From assembly GCF_000725805.1 (NCBI RefSeq), contig NZ_KL647135.1, positions 124,001-188,000 of the forward strand: a stretch of DNA of 64,000 nt, given 5' to 3'. Of the stretch, positions 1 through 8,929 are shown piece after piece; positions within the stretch are counted from its first letter, which is position 1, and every line of letters starts with the position of its first letter. Below the pieces are notes generated by a model, which searched no databases, was not told where the DNA came from, and saw only the letters and a list, made by a program, of their open reading frames with translations. Source of the stretch: Streptomyces xanthophaeus. Lineage in GTDB: Bacteria; Actinomycetota; Actinomycetes; Streptomycetales; Streptomycetaceae. The translations under genes and the position numbers were made by a program.

Positions 1-1599
<1,599 letters not shown>

Positions 1600-1813
1600 C
1601 CGTCTCGGGCGAGGGGCCGAAGGGGCGCGCGCAACAGGCGCCGCCCCGGAGGCGGACGAGCCCCGAAAAGGGGGCGGGCAACGCGAATGGGTCAACCGCC
1701 CGCCCCTGTACGGATCATCCTGACCCGACACTCGCACACGCCGGAGAAGCAACTGCCGCACATCCGGGACACTCTGCGCATTCTGTGACGGCCCGGGGAA
1801 AGGACGCGACGCC

Positions 1814-3307
1814 ATGTCGGAGGCTGCATCCGCCCGGAGCCGACTGGCGGCCGACCCGGCCGCCGGGATCGGCCCGCTGGAACCGATGCTGCGGGCCTGG
1901 CTGCCCGCACAGCGCTGGTTCGCGGGCAAGGGCCGCACCATCACCGGGCTCAGGGCGGTCTCGGCCGCCGAACTGCTGCCACCGGGCTCCACCCCCGGAC
2001 TGCTGCACCTGCTCCTCGACGTGGACGGGGACTGCTACCAGCTGCTGCTGGGCATCCGCCCGTCCCTGCCGCCCGCACTCGCACCCGCCCTCATCGGCCA
2101 CGCCGAGGACGGTCCGTACGCGGGCCGGGCCGTGTACGAGGCGCTCGGCGACCCGAAGCTGGCGGCCATGCTGCTGGAGCGGCTGCGCTCCCCCGGCACC
2201 CTGGGGCCCCTGCGCTTCGACCGGGACCCGCAGGCGCCGGTCCCGGCGGGGCTGGTCCCGCGGCCCCTGTCCGGGGAGCAGACCAACTCCTCTCTCATCT
2301 ACGGAGATTCGTTCATCCTCAAGGTGTTCCGCAGGGTCGGCCCCGGGGTCAACCCGGACCTGGAGCTGCCCCGGGCCCTGGCCGCCGCGGGCTGCGCCCG
2401 GGTCCCGGCGCCCGTCGCCTGGTACGAGGCCGAGCTGCCCGGCAGCGAACCGCTGACCCTGGGCGTGCTCCAGCCGTACCTGCGCGGCTCCGACGACGGC
2501 TGGCAGCTGGCGCTGCGCCGGCTGGGGGCCGGGGAGGACTTCACCGCCGAGGCGCACGCGCTCGGCCGGGCCACCTCCGAGGTGCACAGCGCGCTCGCCG
2601 ACGCCCTGCCGACGCTCGCGCTCGGCCCCGAGCAGACCGCCCGGCTCGCCGCCGGGATGACGGCGCGGCTGGCCGCCACCGCCCGCGAGGTGCCCGCCCT
2701 GCGGCCCTACGAACCGGGGCTGCGCGGGGCCTTCGACGCGCTGGCCGCCTCCCGGGGGGCCGGGGTCCGCGCCCAGCGGATCCACGGGGACCTCCATCTG
2801 GGGCAGACCCTGCGCACCCTCGACGGCTCCTGGTCGTTGATCGACTTCGAGGGCGAGCCGGCCCGGTCGCTGGCCGACCGGCGCCGTCCCGAACCGGCCG
2901 TCCGCGACATCGCCGGGATACTGCGTTCCTTCGACTACGCCGCCCGCTCGCACCGGCCGTTCGCCCCCGCCTGGGCGGACGACTGCCGGGCCGCCTTCTG
3001 CGAGGGCTACGCCCGCACCACCGGGCGCGACCCGCGGGAGGACCCCGTACTGCTGCGGGCGTACGAGACGGACAAGGCGGTGTACGAGGCCCGGTACGAG
3101 TCCCGGCACCGTCCCGACTGGCTGCACGTGCCGATGGCCGCGATCCGGCGGCTCGCCTCGGGCACGGACCGCGGCTTCGGCCGGACCCAGCCGGGTCCGG
3201 GTCCCGTCGCCCGGCCGGGTCCGGGCGCCGGTCCCGGCCCCGGTGAAGGATTCCCCGCTCTCTCCCCGCACCCCCGCCCGCAGCCGCCTAGGAGGCCGCA
3301 CACGTGA
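1814..3307 (+). CDS. mak: Maltokinase (Pep2/Mak)
   Basis: A 497-residue kinase-like protein that phosphorylates maltose with ATP to give maltose 1-phosphate, the donor for GlgE. The N-terminal cap region contains QRWFAGKGR, typical of maltokinases. The phosphotransferase motif HGDLHLGQ lies near residue 326 (catalytic Asp), followed by the metal-binding [16 protein letters not shown]. The ATG has GAAAGGA upstream. The last ~48 residues are a Gly/Pro-rich tail not needed for the fold. The TGA overlaps the GTG of glgB (GTGA), so translation is probably coupled. The 214 bp between treS and this gene show no strong feature. Confidence 0.96.
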   Translation: MSEAASARSRLAADPAAGIGPLEPMLRAWLPAQRWFAGKGRTITGLRAVSAAELLPPGSTPGLLHLLLDVDGDCYQLLLGIRPSLPPALAPALIGHAEDGPYAGRAVYEALGDPKLAAMLLERLRSPGTLGPLRFDRDPQAPVPAGLVPRPLSGEQTNSSLIYGDSFILKVFRRVGPGVNPDLELPRALAAAGCARVPAPVAWYEAELPGSEPLTLGVLQPYLRGSDDGWQLALRRLGAGEDFTAEAHALGRATSEVHSALADALPTLALGPEQTARLAAGMTARLAATAREVPALRPYEPGLRGAFDALAASRGAGVRAQRIHGDLHLGQTLRTLDGSWSLIDFEGEPARSLADRRRPEPAVRDIAGILRSFDYAARSHRPFAPAWADDCRAAFCEGYARTTGRDPREDPVLLRAYETDKAVYEARYESRHRPDWLHVPMAAIRRLASGTDRGFGRTQPGPGPVARPGPGAGPGPGEGFPALSPHPRPQPPRRPHT

Positions 3308-5661
3308 GCCCCGCCCGTCAGTCACCGTCCACCACCTCGCCGACCCCGGCCCCGGCTGCCGCCCCGGTCCCCGCTGCGGCCGCGGCCCCGGCCCCGGCTC
3401 CGGCTCCGGGCCGCCCCGCCGCGGCCACGGCGGGGCGCAACGCCAAGACGCCCGCACCGCGTGCCCGCAGGGCCCGCGCGCACGGGGTCCGGCCGGCGCC
3501 CGCCCTCGGCGGTGACGAACGGGCCCGGCTGCTGGAGGGACGCCACCACGATCCGCACGGCGTGCTGGGCGCCCGCGCCCAGCGGGGCGGAGTGGTCTTC
3601 CGCGTGCTGCGTCCCTACGCCAAGGCGGTCACCGTCGTGGCCAAGGGGCTGCGCGCCGAGCTCGTCGACGACGGCGACGGGCTGTTCTCCGGGCTGCTGC
3701 CGCTCACCGGGGTACCGGACTACCGGCTCCTGGTCACGTACGACAGCGACGAGATCGAGGTCCACGACCCGTACCGGTTCCTGCCCGCCATCGGCGAGCT
3801 GGACCTGCACCTGATCGGCGAGGGCCGCCACGAGCAGCTGTGGAAGGCGCTCGGGGCCGAGCCCATGGAGCACCAGGGGGTGGCCGGGACCCGGTTCACG
3901 GTGTGGGCGCCCAACGCCCAGGGGGTCCGGGTCAGCGGTGACTTCTCCTACTGGGACTCCGTCGCGTACCCGATGCGTTCACTGGGCGCGAGCGGGGTGT
4001 GGGAGCTGTTCCTGCCGGGCGTGGGGGCGGGCGCCCTGTACAAGTACGACATCACCCGTCCCGACGGCAGCCACACCCTGCGCGCCGACCCGATGGCCCG
4101 GTCGGCGGAGGTCCCCCCGGCGAACGCCTCGGTGGTCACCGCCTCCCGGTACGAGTGGCAGGACGCCGCGTGGATGGCGGCCCGGGGCGCCCGTCCGGCG
4201 CACCAGGCCCCCATGTCCGTGTACGAGCTGCACCTGGCGTCCTGGCGGCCCGGGCTCTCGTACCGGCAGCTGGCGGAGCAGCTCCCGGCGTACGTGAAGG
4301 AGCTGGGGTTCACGCACGTGGAGCTGATGCCGGTCGCCGAGCACCCCTTCGGCGGGTCGTGGGGCTACCAGGTCACCGGTTTCTACGCGCCCACCTCTCG
4401 GATGGGCACCCCGGACGAGTTCCGCGGCCTGGTGGACGCGCTGCACCGGGCGGGGATCGGGGTGATCGTCGACTGGGTGCCGGCGCACTTCCCGCGCGAC
4501 GACTGGGCGCTGGCCGAGTTCGACGGGCGGCCGCTGTACGAGCACCAGGACCCGCAGCGGGCCGCGCACCCGGACTGGGGGACGCTGGAGTTCGACTACG
4601 GCCGCAAGGAGGTCCGCAACTTCCTCGTCGCCAACGCCGTGTACTGGTGCGAGGAGTTCCACGTCGACGGGCTGCGCGTGGACGCGGTGGCCTCGATGCT
4701 CTACCTCGACTACTCGCGCAGCGAGGGCCAGTGGACGCCCAACGAGCACGGCGGGCGGGAGAACCTGGACGCGGTGGCGCTGCTCCAGGAGATGAACGCG
4801 ACCGTGTACCGGCGCTGCCCCGGGGTGGTGACGATCGCGGAGGAGTCCACCGCCTGGAACGGTGTGACCCGGCCGACGGACAGCGGCGGGCTGGGCTTCG
4901 GGCTGAAGTGGAACATGGGCTGGATGCACGACACCCTGCGCTACATGTCGAAGGAGTCGGTGCACCGCAAGTACCACCACCACGACATGACCTTCGGGAT
5001 GGTGTACGCCTTCAGCGAGAACTACGTCCTGCCCATCTCGCACGACGAGGTGGTGCACGGCAAGGGCTCGCTCGTGTCGAGGATGCCCGGTGAGGACTGG
5101 TGGCAGAAGCGGGCGGCGCACCGTGCCTACCTGGGCTTCATGTGGGCCCACCCGGGCAAGCAACTGCTCTTCATGGGGCAGGAGTTCGCCCAGGGTTCGG
5201 AGTGGTCGGAGACGTACGGGCCGGACTGGTGGCTGCTGGACTCCTCCTACCCCGCGGCCCCCGACCACCGGGGCGTGCGCGACCTGGTGCGCGACCTGAA
5301 CCGCGCGTACACGGCGGCGCCCGCCCTGTGGGAGCGGGACAGCGTGCCGGAGGGCTTCGCCTGGGTGGAGGCGGACGCGGCGGAGGACAACGTCTTCGCC
5401 TTCCTGCGGTACGCGCAGGACGGGTCGCAGCTGCTGGCGGTGTCGAACTTCTCGCCGGTGGTGCGGCACGGCTACCGCGTCGGGGTCCCCGAGGAGGTGC
5501 CGCTGTGGCGGGAGGTGCTCAACACCGACCTCCAGGCCTACGGCGGCAGCGGTGTGCACCACACGCAGCCGCTGCGGCCCGAGCCGGTGCCCGCGCAGGG
5601 CCGCGCGGCGAGCCTGCGCATGACCCTCCCGCCCCTGGCGACGGTCTGGCTCAGGCCGTAA
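3304..5661 (+). CDS. glgB: 1,4-alpha-glucan branching enzyme
   Basis: A 785-residue GH13 branching enzyme that makes alpha-1,6 branches in glycogen/alpha-glucan. The first ~65 residues are Ala/Pro/Arg-rich and look disordered. The N-terminal beta-sandwich domains follow (about 90-290), then the catalytic barrel with nucleophile D460 ([10 protein letters not shown]), acid/base E513 (TIAEEST) and D581 ([10 protein letters not shown]). The GTG start is supported by a clear AGGAGG nine bases upstream and by its GTGA overlap with maltokinase. Its 3' end overlaps the convergent thioredoxin gene by 11 bp, so there is no room for a terminator between them. Confidence 0.97.
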   Translation: MSPARQSPSTTSPTPAPAAAPVPAAAAAPAPAPAPGRPAAATAGRNAKTPAPRARRARAHGVRPAPALGGDERARLLEGRHHDPHGVLGARAQRGGVVFRVLRPYAKAVTVVAKGLRAELVDDGDGLFSGLLPLTGVPDYRLLVTYDSDEIEVHDPYRFLPAIGELDLHLIGEGRHEQLWKALGAEPMEHQGVAGTRFTVWAPNAQGVRVSGDFSYWDSVAYPMRSLGASGVWELFLPGVGAGALYKYDITRPDGSHTLRADPMARSAEVPPANASVVTASRYEWQDAAWMAARGARPAHQAPMSVYELHLASWRPGLSYRQLAEQLPAYVKELGFTHVELMPVAEHPFGGSWGYQVTGFYAPTSRMGTPDEFRGLVDALHRAGIGVIVDWVPAHFPRDDWALAEFDGRPLYEHQDPQRAAHPDWGTLEFDYGRKEVRNFLVANAVYWCEEFHVDGLRVDAVASMLYLDYSRSEGQWTPNEHGGRENLDAVALLQEMNATVYRRCPGVVTIAEESTAWNGVTRPTDSGGLGFGLKWNMGWMHDTLRYMSKESVHRKYHHHDMTFGMVYAFSENYVLPISHDEVVHGKGSLVSRMPGEDWWQKRAAHRAYLGFMWAHPGKQLLFMGQEFAQGSEWSETYGPDWWLLDSSYPAAPDHRGVRDLVRDLNRAYTAAPALWERDSVPEGFAWVEADAAEDNVFAFLRYAQDGSQLLAVSNFSPVVRHGYRVGVPEEVPLWREVLNTDLQAYGGSGVHHTQPLRPEPVPAQGRAASLRMTLPPLATVWLRP

Positions 5662-6004
5662 CGGCCGCGGCGAGCTCCTCCTCCAGCTCCTGGAGGAGGC
5701 GGCGCTTGGCCCGGGCCCCGACCATCTGCTTGACGGGCTCGCCGTCGCGGAAGACGAGCAGGGTCGGCATGGACAGCACCCCGTACCGCGTGACGGTCCC
5801 GGGGTTGCTGTCCGCGTCGATCTGCACGACCTTGAGCCGGTCGGCCTCCTCGGCGGCGACCGCGGACAGTACGGGCGCCAGCTGGCGGCAGGGGCCGCAC
5901 CAGTCGGCGGTGAACTCCACGAGGACGGGCCGTCCCCGCACCCCCAGCACCTCGGCCTCGAAGTCGGCGTCGGTCACTTCTGCCACGCCCTGTGCGTGCA
6001 GCAT
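5651..6004 (-). CDS. trxA: Thioredoxin
   Basis: A 117-residue cytosolic thioredoxin that reduces protein disulfides. The redox motif WCGPC is at residues 35-39, the cis-Pro is in SMPTLLVF, and the length is normal for a single thioredoxin domain. The ATG is preceded by GAGGGGAC at good distance. It lies 81 bp downstream of a MerR regulator on the same strand and is probably co-transcribed with it. The 5' leader carries a perfect 8-bp tandem repeat. The C-terminal Leu/Glu/Ala helix is slightly longer than in minimal thioredoxins. Confidence 0.95.
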   Translation of the reverse strand: MLHAQGVAEVTDADFEAEVLGVRGRPVLVEFTADWCGPCRQLAPVLSAVAAEEADRLKVVQIDADSNPGTVTRYGVLSMPTLLVFRDGEPVKQMVGARAKRRLLQELEEELAAAVTA

Positions 6005-6034
6005 GTCGTGTCCCCTCTCATGTCGGTCGGTCGC

Positions 6035-6066
6035 ATCGGTCGATCGGTCGATCGGTCGATCGGTCG
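6035..6066. repeat. Four perfect tandem copies of ATCGGTCG
   Basis: The octamer ATCGGTCG is repeated four times without interruption between the merR stop and the trxA start, so it would be transcribed as part of the trxA leader. Degenerate GTCGGTCG units extend it on the trxA side. Confidence 0.95.
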
Positions 6067-6085
6067 CGCCGGTCCGGCGGGCCGG

Positions 6086-6514
6086 TCAGCCCGTCATCTC
6101 GCAGCGCGGGCTCGCGGGCGTCCCGGCGGCTTCGTGTGCGGCTTCGCGTGCGGCTGCCGCGGCGGCTTCCTCGGCGCCGGCCAGCTGCTTCGCCACCTGC
6201 TCGCGCACCTCGGTCAGCTGGCCGATCAGTCCGTCCAGCTCGGCGAGCTTGCGGCGGTAGACGGCGAGCGAGGCCGGGCAGGAGTCCCCGGCCGGATGGC
6301 CGGCCCGCAGGCAGTCCACGAACGGCCGGGTCTCCTCCAGCTCGAAGCCGAAGTCCTGGAGCATGCGGATCTGGCGCAGCAGCCGCAGGTCTTCCTCGTC
6401 GTAGGTCCGGTAGCCGTTGCCGGTGCGCCGTGCGGGCAGCAGTCCCCGCGACTCGTAGTACCGAAGCGTCCGTGTACTGGTGCCGGCCCGCTCGGCCAGC
6501 TCGCCGATTCGCAT
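6086..6514 (-). CDS. MerR-family transcriptional regulator, likely redox or metal sensor
   Basis: A 142-residue MerR protein. The winged helix begins at residue 1 (MRIGELAERAG, RTLRYYESRGLL, NGYRTYDEED) and is followed by the dimerisation helix. Cys68 and Cys79 (VDCLRAGHP..DSCPASL) plus Cys138 near the end could sense oxidants or metal. An upstream in-frame extension exists, but the family N-terminus and a promoter ending 6 nt before this ATG both fix the start at 6514. It precedes trxA, so a disulfide-stress response is a reasonable inference; the inducer is not shown by the sequence. Confidence 0.93.
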   Translation of the reverse strand: MRIGELAERAGTSTRTLRYYESRGLLPARRTGNGYRTYDEEDLRLLRQIRMLQDFGFELEETRPFVDCLRAGHPAGDSCPASLAVYRRKLAELDGLIGQLTEVREQVAKQLAGAEEAAAAAAREAAHEAAGTPASPRCEMTG

Positions 6515-6840
6515 GCCCCGACGGTAATCCTTGACGCGGACGTCAAGGCAAGAGGTGGTCCGGGCCCCCTCGCCACCCCCGTATGCGAGGGGGCCCCGGT
6601 ATGGATCACGTACCGGAGGGGCGGGCGGTTCAGATGGTGTGAGGGGTGTCACGGGTCTTGCGCCCGCGGACGGTGGCTGGAACCGTATCCTGAGATTCGA
6701 TCTTCTCCCGGAACCGATTACCGGACAGTCGCTAAGAAAACCGACTAATGCCCTTAACTCCATAGGACTTTCCTACGAGTTATGGGCTTGTTTGTTTGGT
6801 CTGTAGTCGCCACACCCCAGCCACTCCTACGGTGTGCCAT
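6515..6840. other. Intergenic region between merR and the HTH regulator
   Basis: This 326-bp divergent region holds the MerR promoter at its left end. The right part, from about 6700, is unusually AT-rich for this genome. It includes an imperfect inverted repeat at 6755-6782 whose arms TAACTC-TAGG and CCTA-GAGTTA flank an ACTTT loop. No convincing protein gene is seen in it. Confidence 0.6.
6521..6551 (-). promoter_or_regulatory. MerR-type promoter with operator in a 19-bp spacer
   Basis: On the minus strand a -35-like TTGCCT (6546-6551) and a -10 TACCGT (6521-6526) are 19 bp apart, the over-long spacer typical of MerR-activated promoters. The spacer region carries the perfect inverted repeat CCTTGACG-4-CGTCAAGG (6529-6548). 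The ATG is 6 nt after the -10, so the merR transcript is predicted to be leaderless and autoregulated. Confidence 0.75.
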
Positions 6841-7524
6841 GTGCACTCCAGCCCACCTTTCAATGCCCCCGCCGCGCGTCGTCTGCGCGCGGCCCTGGGC
6901 ATGGCGCCCGGCCATGTCGCCTATGGTCTCCGCGCCCAGTACGGCCTGCTCGTCACGCCCGAGACCGTGATGGCGTGGGAGCGCGGCGAGATATCGCCCT
7001 CCTCGGCCGAACTCACGGCCCTCGCCGGCGTCCTGTGGTGCTCCCCCGGCGAGCTGCTCGCCGAGCCGGTCACCCTGCGGGAACACCGGATGGCCAAGGG
7101 GCTGACCGCCGACGAGCTGGCCCGGCGCGTCGGCGTGGAGGCGAACTCTTACCAGAAGATGGAGGACACCGGGCGCTGGCGCGGCAACGAACGGCAGTCC
7201 GCGGCGCTGGCCGCGCTGCTGGGGCTGACCCTGGCGCAGTTCGTGACGGCGACCGGCAAGCAGGAGGAGCTCGCCGAGCTCCTGCGCAGCGCGGTGACCA
7301 CGCGCTGGCAGGCGTACGTGAAGCCGGTGGGCAAGCTGCTGCCGATCCCCAAGGGGCACCTGGAGCGGGTCCTGGACCAGCTGCACGGGGAGTACCAGTC
7401 GCGGATGGTGGCGACCCTGAGCTGGGGCGGCGGCGAGGGCGAGGCCGGGCGCGGGGATTCGGGCCGGGAGTTCCTCGCGGAGATCGTGGACCGGTTCTGG
7501 CGCCTGGCGGGCGGTGCGGCGTAG
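6841..7524 (+). CDS. Helix-turn-helix (XRE-like) DNA-binding protein with two HTH modules
   Basis: A 227-residue regulator. The first HTH-like segment is about residues 8-60 (ARRLRAALGM, TVMAWERGEISPSSAEL, LWCSPGELL). The second covers about 65-115 (REHRMAKGLTADELARRVGVEANSYQKMED, ALLGLTLAQFV). The C-terminal half has no recognisable domain. Start choice is uncertain: GTG codons at 6832 and 6841 and a TTG at 6796 share the frame, and none has a good ribosome site. I chose 6841 because it gives the shortest leader before the conserved helix. It stands alone and faces pfkA convergently, with two hairpins between them. Confidence 0.85.
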   Translation: MHSSPPFNAPAARRLRAALGMAPGHVAYGLRAQYGLLVTPETVMAWERGEISPSSAELTALAGVLWCSPGELLAEPVTLREHRMAKGLTADELARRVGVEANSYQKMEDTGRWRGNERQSAALAALLGLTLAQFVTATGKQEELAELLRSAVTTRWQAYVKPVGKLLPIPKGHLERVLDQLHGEYQSRMVATLSWGGGEGEAGRGDSGREFLAEIVDRFWRLAGGAA

Positions 7525-7555
7525 GACACGTTCCGGCGGCCCCCGAGGACGGCGG

Positions 7556-7597
7556 ACGGCCCCGGCGCCGTCCTCGTACGGACGGGGCCGGGGCCGT
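7556..7597. terminator. Hairpin between convergent HTH gene and pfkA
   Basis: An 11-bp perfect stem (ACGGCCCCGGC at 7556-7566 with its complement at 7587-7597) encloses a second small stem, CGTCC/GGACG (7569-7573 and 7580-7584). It can serve both strands; there is no T-tract. Confidence 0.7.
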
Positions 7598-7647
7598 TCG
7601 GCTCCGCGATCGGGGGCGGAAGTCCCTCCCGGGAAGGGCCACGGGGC

Positions 7648-7669
7648 CCGCCCGGCCCGGGCCGGGCGG
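7648..7669. terminator. GC-only palindrome downstream of pfkA
   Basis: An 11-bp by 11-bp palindrome with no loop, centred at 7658/7659 and made only of G and C, lies just 3' of the pfkA stop on the minus strand. It is probably a second termination hairpin. Confidence 0.45.
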
Positions 7670-7679
7670 CCCTTGCGGA

Positions 7680-8705
7680 TCAGAAGACCGACTCGGCCTC
7701 GTACATCCGCTCCTCGGGGACGGTCTTCAGCTCGGTGACCGCGTGGGCCAGCGGGGCCATCACGATGTCCGTGCCGCGCAGGGCGGTCATGTTGCCGAAG
7801 TCGCCGCGGTGGACGGCCTCCACGGCGTGCCAGCCGAAGCGGGTCGCGAGCACGCGGTCGTAGGCGGTGGGGGTGCCGCCGCGCTGGACGTGGCCGAGGA
7901 TGACCGGGCGGGCCTCCTTGCCCAGGCGCCGCTCCAGTTCGACGGCCAGGCGGTTGCCGATGCCGGCGAAGCGCTCGTGACCGTACTGGTCGATCGCCCC
8001 CTTCTCGTACGGCATGGAGCCCTCGGCCGGGTGCGCGCCCTCGGCGACGCAGACGACGGCGAACTTCTTACCGCGGGAGAAGCGTTCCTCCACCATCTTC
8101 ACCAGGGCGTCCACCTCGAAGGGGCGCTCCGGCAGGCAGATCCCGTGGGCGCCGCCGGCCATGCCGGACTCCAGGGCGATCCAGCCCGCGTGGCGCCCCA
8201 TGACCTCGACGACCATGACGCGCTGGTGCGATTCTGCGGTGGTCTTGAGGCGGTCGATGGCCTCGGTGGCGACCATGACGGCGGTGTCGAAGCCGAAGGT
8301 CCGGTCCGTGGAGGAGATGTCGTTGTCGATGGTCTTCGGCACGCCGACGACCGGCATCCCGGCGTCCGACAGCATCCGGGCGGCGGTCAGGGTGCCCTCG
8401 CCGCCGATCGGGATGAGGGCGTCGATGCCGTACCGCTTCGCCAATTCCTGCGCGTTCTCGGCGGCTTCGTGAAGGCGGGCGCGCTCCATGCGGGCCGAGC
8501 CCAGGATCGTGCCGCCGCGGGCGAGGATGCCGCTGACCGCATTGATGTCGAGGGGGCGGTAATAGCCGTCGAGGAGGCCCTTGAAGCCGTCCTCGAAGCC
8601 GATGACCTCGTCGCCGTGGCCGACCACGGCGCGGTGCACGACCGAACGGATGACAGCGTTCAGTCCCGGGCAGTCGCCGCCTGCGGTGAGAACTCCGATA
8701 CGCAT
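7680..8705 (-). CDS. pfkA: 6-phosphofructokinase
   Basis: A 341-residue phosphofructokinase converting fructose 6-phosphate to fructose 1,6-bisphosphate, the committed glycolytic step. The N-terminus is MRIGVLTAGGDCPGLNAVIR, and the catalytic motif is VPKTIDNDI with the proton-abstracting Asp. The nucleotide site reads GGEGT, with Gly at the position that is Asp in pyrophosphate-dependent enzymes; with PKTIDND this is the pattern of actinobacterial ATP-type group III enzymes. An in-frame extension to 8927 is rejected because family proteins begin at MRIGVLT and AGGAGA precedes this ATG. It is divergent from pta. Confidence 0.95.
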   Translation of the reverse strand: MRIGVLTAGGDCPGLNAVIRSVVHRAVVGHGDEVIGFEDGFKGLLDGYYRPLDINAVSGILARGGTILGSARMERARLHEAAENAQELAKRYGIDALIPIGGEGTLTAARMLSDAGMPVVGVPKTIDNDISSTDRTFGFDTAVMVATEAIDRLKTTAESHQRVMVVEVMGRHAGWIALESGMAGGAHGICLPERPFEVDALVKMVEERFSRGKKFAVVCVAEGAHPAEGSMPYEKGAIDQYGHERFAGIGNRLAVELERRLGKEARPVILGHVQRGGTPTAYDRVLATRFGWHAVEAVHRGDFGNMTALRGTDIVMAPLAHAVTELKTVPEERMYEAESVF

Positions 8706-8805
8706 CGTGCTGTGTCTCCTGCCGTACAAATGAAGGGCGTAATGATGAAGCCTGTCCGATTGTTCCACGGGCCCGCGGTCCCCCGCGTCTTCTGATACTC
8801 CGGCC

Positions 8806-8838
8806 ACCAGGCCTTTCGACCCCTCCAACCAGGCCTTT
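8806..8838. repeat. Direct repeat ACCAGGCCTTT in the pfkA leader
   Basis: Two perfect 11-bp copies at 8806-8816 and 8828-8838 are offset by 22 bp, about two helical turns. They lie just downstream of the predicted pfkA transcription start, which suits a dimeric repressor or an RNA element. Confidence 0.6.
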
Positions 8839-8850
8839 TTGCCGGCGGGC

Positions 8851-8879
8851 GCCCTATCCACTGGCGGAGGTATTGTCAA
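8851..8879 (-). promoter_or_regulatory. pfkA promoter, overlapping a candidate pta -35
   Basis: On the minus strand a consensus -35 TTGACA (8874-8879) is separated by 17 bp from TAGGGC (8851-8856). On the plus strand TTGTCA (8873-8878) covers the same bases and could be the -35 of pta, with TTAAAC near 8894. The predicted pfkA leader is about 140 nt. Confidence 0.6.
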
Positions 8880-8929
8880 GAGGTCAAGCCCCATTAAACA
8901 GACATTCAGAGCATGGACGGAGAGCACGC

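Noticed and set aside
6796..6840. TTG at 6796 as start of the HTH regulator
   Set aside because: No ribosome site, and it lies in the AT-rich operator-like region; a GTG at 6832 or 6841 suits the conserved helix better.
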